Shown here: positions 60,694 through 64,000 of the stretch, piece by piece
How positions within the stretch are numbered: the first letter of the stretch is position 1
Layout: each line of letters starts with the position of its first letter
From: CAZMHJ01 sp046350635
GTDB taxonomy: Bacteria; Patescibacteriota; Saccharimonadia; Saccharimonadales; CAIOMD01
Length of the DNA: 64,000 bases
Reading direction: 5' to 3'
NCBI GenBank assembly: GCA_046350635.1
Contig: JAXLZY010000003.1
Coordinates: 62,001-126,000 of the forward strand
Position numbers and translations under genes: made by a program
The notes under the pieces: model-generated
The model's input: only the letters and a program-made list of their open reading frames with translations
Told to the model about the DNA's origin: nothing
Database searches by the model: none

Positions 60694-61428
60694 ATGAAAA
60701 TCATGACTTTAAATGTGTGGCAGGGTCGACTCGAGCGAGTGCTTCTTAAGCACCTAGAAACACTAAACGTTGATTTTGCATGTATGCAAGAGGCCATTGA
60801 TTATGATGGTATGTCGGGCGGACTTGTATCAGGCTATAAAACGATTGGTAAAAGTCTTAGCCTAGACAACCAGTTCTTTTCACCGTTAATGTCAATGAGG
60901 CTTGGCAATAAAAGCGTTCATTTCGGCAATGTTACATTTGCAAATGTTCCTTTTGATGTAGCAGAGACGAAATTTACTAGGGGTAAGTACAAAAACGATT
61001 TTAATTTTGATGTCGACGATTATAACATTCGGGCATTTCAGCATACCCAGGTCACTGTTGCCGGCAAAAAGCTTCATGTGCTGAATCATCATGGCCACCA
61101 TATTGATGCACACAAACTTGGCGATGCAGAAACGCTTCGCCAAGTTAAGATAATCTCTGACTATATTAAAAAGCTTGATGGAGCAATTATCTTGTGTGGT
61201 GATTTTAATTTGGCTCCAGAGAGTGAATCAATAAAACATCTCGAAACGCATCTTATGAATCTTGCGACACGATTTAAATTACAAACAACTCGCTCCAAGC
61301 TTACTAGCAAGGACGAGGTGTGTGACTACATTTTTGTGAACAATGACGTAAAAGTGAATAATTTTGGAATGGACGAAACGATAGTTTCCGACCACAACGC
61401 TCTTATTCTTGATTTTGAGGTAGTTTAG
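60694..61428 (+). CDS. Endonuclease/exonuclease/phosphatase-family protein
   Basis: A 244-residue EEP-fold protein: MTLNVWQGRL, ACMQEAIDYDG (metal E), HHGHHIDAHKLGD, LCGDFNLAPES and SDHNALILDF. Members hydrolyse nucleic acid or phospholipid phosphodiesters; sequence does not decide which. The ATG lies six bases after an extended -10 box TGCTACAAT (60679-60687), so it is probably leaderless. The CYTH gene follows after 2 bp. Confidence 0.85.
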   Translation: MKIMTLNVWQGRLERVLLKHLETLNVDFACMQEAIDYDGMSGGLVSGYKTIGKSLSLDNQFFSPLMSMRLGNKSVHFGNVTFANVPFDVAETKFTRGKYKNDFNFDVDDYNIRAFQHTQVTVAGKKLHVLNHHGHHIDAHKLGDAETLRQVKIISDYIKKLDGAIILCGDFNLAPESESIKHLETHLMNLATRFKLQTTRSKLTSKDEVCDYIFVNNDVKVNNFGMDETIVSDHNALILDFEVV

Positions 61429-61430
61429 TT

Positions 61431-62021
61431 ATGAAAACAGAGTTCGAAGCCAAATTTTGTAACGTTAATCACGACGAAATCAGGGCAAGGCTAAAAGCGC
61501 TTGGTGGTGTGCTCGCTCAACCAATGAGACTTATGAAACGCGTGACTATTGATAATGAGTTTATGAAAACTGGCAAAGATGCTTTTGTTCGTATTAGGGA
61601 TGAGGGCAACAAGGTGACCATAACGTATAAACAATTTGATGATTTATCGGTTGATGGTGCCAAAGAAATCGAAATAATCGTTGATGATTTTGATAGTGCA
61701 GTTAACTTGTTCGCAGAAGTTGGCCTGCCCTACCGTTCGTTCCAAGAATCCAAAAGAGAAACGTGGTCATTTAAGGGTGCCGAGGTTGTATTAGACGAAT
61801 GGCCATGGCTTAAACCGTACATAGAGATAGAAGCTGAAAGCGAGGAACATGTTCAAGCTATTGCACAAGAACTGGGTTTTGATTGGAGTAATGCGGTTTT
61901 TGGTGATGTTATGGCCGCCTATAGGCTGCAGTATCCGCATTTAACGGAAAAAGACACCGTTGGGAATATACCAAGGGTGTCTTTTGACGATCCGTTACCA
62001 GAGCTTTTTACTTCTCGATAA
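61431..62021 (+). CDS. CYTH-domain protein (class IV cyclase/ThTPase-like)
   Basis: A 196-residue CYTH (triphosphate tunnel) protein: the EFEAKF signature (ExExK) at the start, FVRIRDEGNKVTITYK in the tunnel strands and YIEIEAESEEH toward the end. The family hydrolyses triphosphates or makes cAMP. It forms an operon with the EEP gene. The CYTH and phosphodiesterase-type pair might act on the same compound, an inference. Confidence 0.88.
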   Translation: MKTEFEAKFCNVNHDEIRARLKALGGVLAQPMRLMKRVTIDNEFMKTGKDAFVRIRDEGNKVTITYKQFDDLSVDGAKEIEIIVDDFDSAVNLFAEVGLPYRSFQESKRETWSFKGAEVVLDEWPWLKPYIEIEAESEEHVQAIAQELGFDWSNAVFGDVMAAYRLQYPHLTEKDTVGNIPRVSFDDPLPELFTSR

Positions 62022-63228
62022 ACGTTAGGGCGTAACCCGTGCGACCTGCCCTACCGGCGCGACCAATACGGTGTACGTAGTCGTCGTAGGTTTGCGGCAA
62101 CGAATAGTTAATTACGTGGGTAATATCAGATACATCTAAACCACGAGCAGCAACATCGGTTGCAACTAGTACTTTAAGTTGATTGCCCTTAAATTTGCTG
62201 AGCACGCGTTGGCGTTGGCCCTGGGTTTTGCCACCATGGATAGCATCGGCCACAAAACCACGAGCAATAAGTTCGTTAGAAAGTCGCTCTACACTGCGTT
62301 GTGTATCATCAAAGATAATGGCTTTCGCAGTGTCTTGGTGAATCAATATATCGTGCAGTTGGTCTAACTTGTGATCGTGGCTGTGGTATTGCACCACATT
62401 TTGCTCGACATTATCACTCGTTTCACCAGATTTAACAGATATATGAACGGCCATTGGCGAAAAGTCTTTAATAATGCTTGTTACACGACCATCAAGTGTT
62501 GCAGAAAAGTAATAACTTTGGCGCTCGCTACTTGCATGGCTTAAAATCTCGCGAATATCGTGCACAAAACCCATATCGAGCATGCGGTCGACTTCGTCTA
62601 GCACTACTATATTAAATGTCGATAAGTCTAATGATCCACGTTCTAGGTGGTCCTTTACACGACCAGGTGTACCAATAACAATTTGTGGTTTTTGGCGTAA
62701 GTCACCAAGCTGTGGCCCCATTGCAGCGCCGCCAATAAGGACAGCACCAAATAAACCACTCTTTTTACCAATTGCGCGACATTGTTGCTCGATTTGCTGT
62801 GCAAGCTCGCGTGTAGGGGCCAAAATAATAGCCTTAGAGCCTTTTTCGGCCATAAGCCTGTTTATCATTGGTACCGCAAACGCAGCCGTTTTACCGGTAC
62901 CAGTGTTGGCGATACCAACAACATCAGCTCCAGCAAGGCCGAGTGGGATGGTTTGATCTTGAATTGGTGATGGGTTGCTAAAACCCATTGCGGTTAGATT
63001 GTTTTTTAAAACATCGTTAATCGCAAAATCAGCAAATTGGTATTCGGGTACATACGTTTCCATTTTTTGTGGTTTCGCGGTACGAATAAATTTAGAAGGA
63101 TGAATGTAATCCTTCTTTGGTTGGCGTGATTTGTTACCACGGTTACTATTGTTGTTGCCAAAGCGCGGGCGTGGTGCACCACGCGAAGGACGGCTGCCGC
63201 CTGGGCGGCGAGAACGATTTTGATACAT
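62008..63228 (-). CDS. DEAD-box RNA helicase, RhlE-like
   Basis: A 406-residue helicase with a basic Arg/Gly/Asn-rich N-terminus (1-45), Q motif, Walker A ANTGTGKTA, LDEVDRMLDMG (DEVD rather than DEAD), SAT, ARGLDV and HRIGRAGRAGRTG. RhlE-type helicases remodel rRNA or mRNA, often in the cold. ATG 63228 has the site aaggatt. The C-terminus overlaps the convergent CYTH stop by 14 bp. Confidence 0.92.
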   Translation of the reverse strand: MYQNRSRRPGGSRPSRGAPRPRFGNNNSNRGNKSRQPKKDYIHPSKFIRTAKPQKMETYVPEYQFADFAINDVLKNNLTAMGFSNPSPIQDQTIPLGLAGADVVGIANTGTGKTAAFAVPMINRLMAEKGSKAIILAPTRELAQQIEQQCRAIGKKSGLFGAVLIGGAAMGPQLGDLRQKPQIVIGTPGRVKDHLERGSLDLSTFNIVVLDEVDRMLDMGFVHDIREILSHASSERQSYYFSATLDGRVTSIIKDFSPMAVHISVKSGETSDNVEQNVVQYHSHDHKLDQLHDILIHQDTAKAIIFDDTQRSVERLSNELIARGFVADAIHGGKTQGQRQRVLSKFKGNQLKVLVATDVAARGLDVSDITHVINYSLPQTYDDYVHRIGRAGRAGRTGYALTFIEK

Positions 63229-63424
63229 AAAAAAAGAATCCTTATATATGTAAGTTAGTATTGTTGTCGACTGTTTGCAATGCATCCAGTTAACGTACTA
63301 CCTAAAGGATTCATCAGAAACAATACATATATATTAGCATAATTGTTTTAAATCCGCAATAGATAGAGTGCTTGACTATGGCTAAACATTAGTGTTTAGT
63401 AAGAGTAAATAATTACAATAAAAA

Positions 63425-64000
63425 ATGAAAACAGTAAAAAAGGTTAATAAAGTGCCAAAAACAACAAAAAAAACATCTGTTTCGTCGGCTCAAAAAATTA
63501 AGAGTAAGCTTTTACAAAATAAATGGCCACTTATTTTATTAGCAGTAGTTGTATTTGGCTTATCGGGGGCATGGCTACTCAATCGAAGCTCCGCCGCAAC
63601 CTCTTGGACATTAGCGTGGTCTGACGAGTTTGACGGTACAAGCCTAAATCTATCGAATTGGGGTGTTTACAATAACACCTATGGTGACGGTAATAAAGAA
63701 GAAGAATGCTCTACCCCGAATAACGTTACGGTATCTGGTGGAACGCTTAAAATTACCTCAAAACGCGAAGAAATCAACTGTATGGGCGATGCCACCAAAC
63801 ATCGTTCGTTCACGTCAGGATTTATTGCGACCCGTTCTATCGGCAGTACCGGCTCGTCGGCAACCGCCAGTGGCAAGTATTTCCCTGCCTATGCAAAGTA
63901 TGAAATGCGCGCTAAGTTACCTCATGGTCAGGGTCTATGGCCGGCCTTTTGGTTACGTCATAAGGATGGTGCATCTATGGCAGAAATTGATATTATGGAG
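63425..64000 (+). CDS. GH16 glucanase, C-terminus cut by window edge
   Basis: The first 192 residues of a secreted or membrane-anchored family 16 glycoside hydrolase: a lysine-rich cytoplasmic tail, one membrane helix (about 36-56), then the GH16 domain with WSDEFDGTSL, YEMRAKLPHGQGLWPAFWL and the catalytic core ending at the window edge in AEIDIME (EIDxxE nucleophile and acid/base). It would cut beta-1,3/1,4-glucans outside the cell, as expected for a surface-active episymbiont. Promoter TTGACT..TTTAGT lies about 63374-63402, around a CTAAAC..GTTTAG inverted repeat. Confidence 0.88.
   Translation, partial: MKTVKKVNKVPKTTKKTSVSSAQKIKSKLLQNKWPLILLAVVVFGLSGAWLLNRSSAATSWTLAWSDEFDGTSLNLSNWGVYNNTYGDGNKEEECSTPNNVTVSGGTLKITSKREEINCMGDATKHRSFTSGFIATRSIGSTGSSATASGKYFPAYAKYEMRAKLPHGQGLWPAFWLRHKDGASMAEIDIME

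Noticed and set aside
1..64000. CRISPR arrays or rRNA genes
   Set aside because: No regularly spaced repeats or conserved rRNA segments were seen on either strand.

Overview
The window looks like a chromosome segment of a Patescibacteria/CPR bacterium, most likely a Saccharibacterium (TM7). This is an inference from gene content: tightly packed overlapping operons, DUF5665, DUF3048, PEGA and sortase membrane proteins, many small membrane proteins, few biosynthetic genes, moderately AT-rich codon use and UGA used normally as a stop. No rRNA gene or taxonomic marker settles the assignment.

Layout. 1-5.0 kb: a leftward envelope operon (membrane alpha/beta hydrolase, CPBP protease, DUF2207 protein, partial ClC channel). 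5-10.4 kb: small membrane proteins, a zincin, a ferredoxin-reductase-like flavoprotein and pyrD. 10.7-15.0 kb: a leftward operon of DUF3048 protein, histidine kinase, receiver-only regulator, TerC-like DUF475 protein and an unlisted 43-residue membrane peptide. 15-20.6 kb: gltX and three large envelope proteins including a sortase. 20.7-25 kb: tRNA-Leu beside a truncated tRNA-Leu copy, then a copper operon (CsoR, an HMA/TauE-SafE/cupredoxin fusion, CopA) with a visible operator. 25-31.3 kb: a PD-(D/E)XK-like protein, CorA, and an eight-gene overlapping operon for nucleotide repair and housecleaning. 41.3-64 kb: smpB, rsmG, surface glycan enzymes, a PAP2-kinase-LPG-synthase fusion, a ParB-like protein, an HNH nuclease, a CobO-like protein, aquaporin, HAM1, a UvrD-type helicase-nuclease, tRNA-Gln, a CYTH protein, a DEAD-box helicase and the start of a GH16 glucanase.

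The most distinctive region is 31.3-41.2 kb. Blocks with strongly GC-rich codon use (vWA protein, TerD, DUF475/TerC-like, SPFH lipoprotein with a small membrane partner, three small unknowns) are separated by very AT-rich DNA. Most blocks have a near-consensus sigma-70 promoter and end in a long perfect GC-rich hairpin without a U-tract. Between them lies an AT-richer operon of two TerC/TerD-associated phosphoribosyltransferases and a HAD phosphatase. Together these make a tellurium-resistance-type (Ter) stress island, apparently assembled from actinobacterial or actinophage-like cassettes plus a native-looking metabolite module. The vWA and TerD genes carry many frameshifts, while DUF475 and SPFH are intact.

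The second distinctive item is an apparent non-coding RNA at 48.82-49.05 kb on the minus strand. It has a sigma-70 promoter overlapped by a 17/18 match to the CIRCE (HrcA) heat-shock operator, a stem-loop at its 5' end, a loop that copies the anti-Shine-Dalgarno sequence of 16S rRNA, and a terminator.

Single-base frameshifts also appear in the aquaporin and UvrD-type genes, so some uncorrected indels in the assembly are likely and should be excluded before calling pseudogenes.
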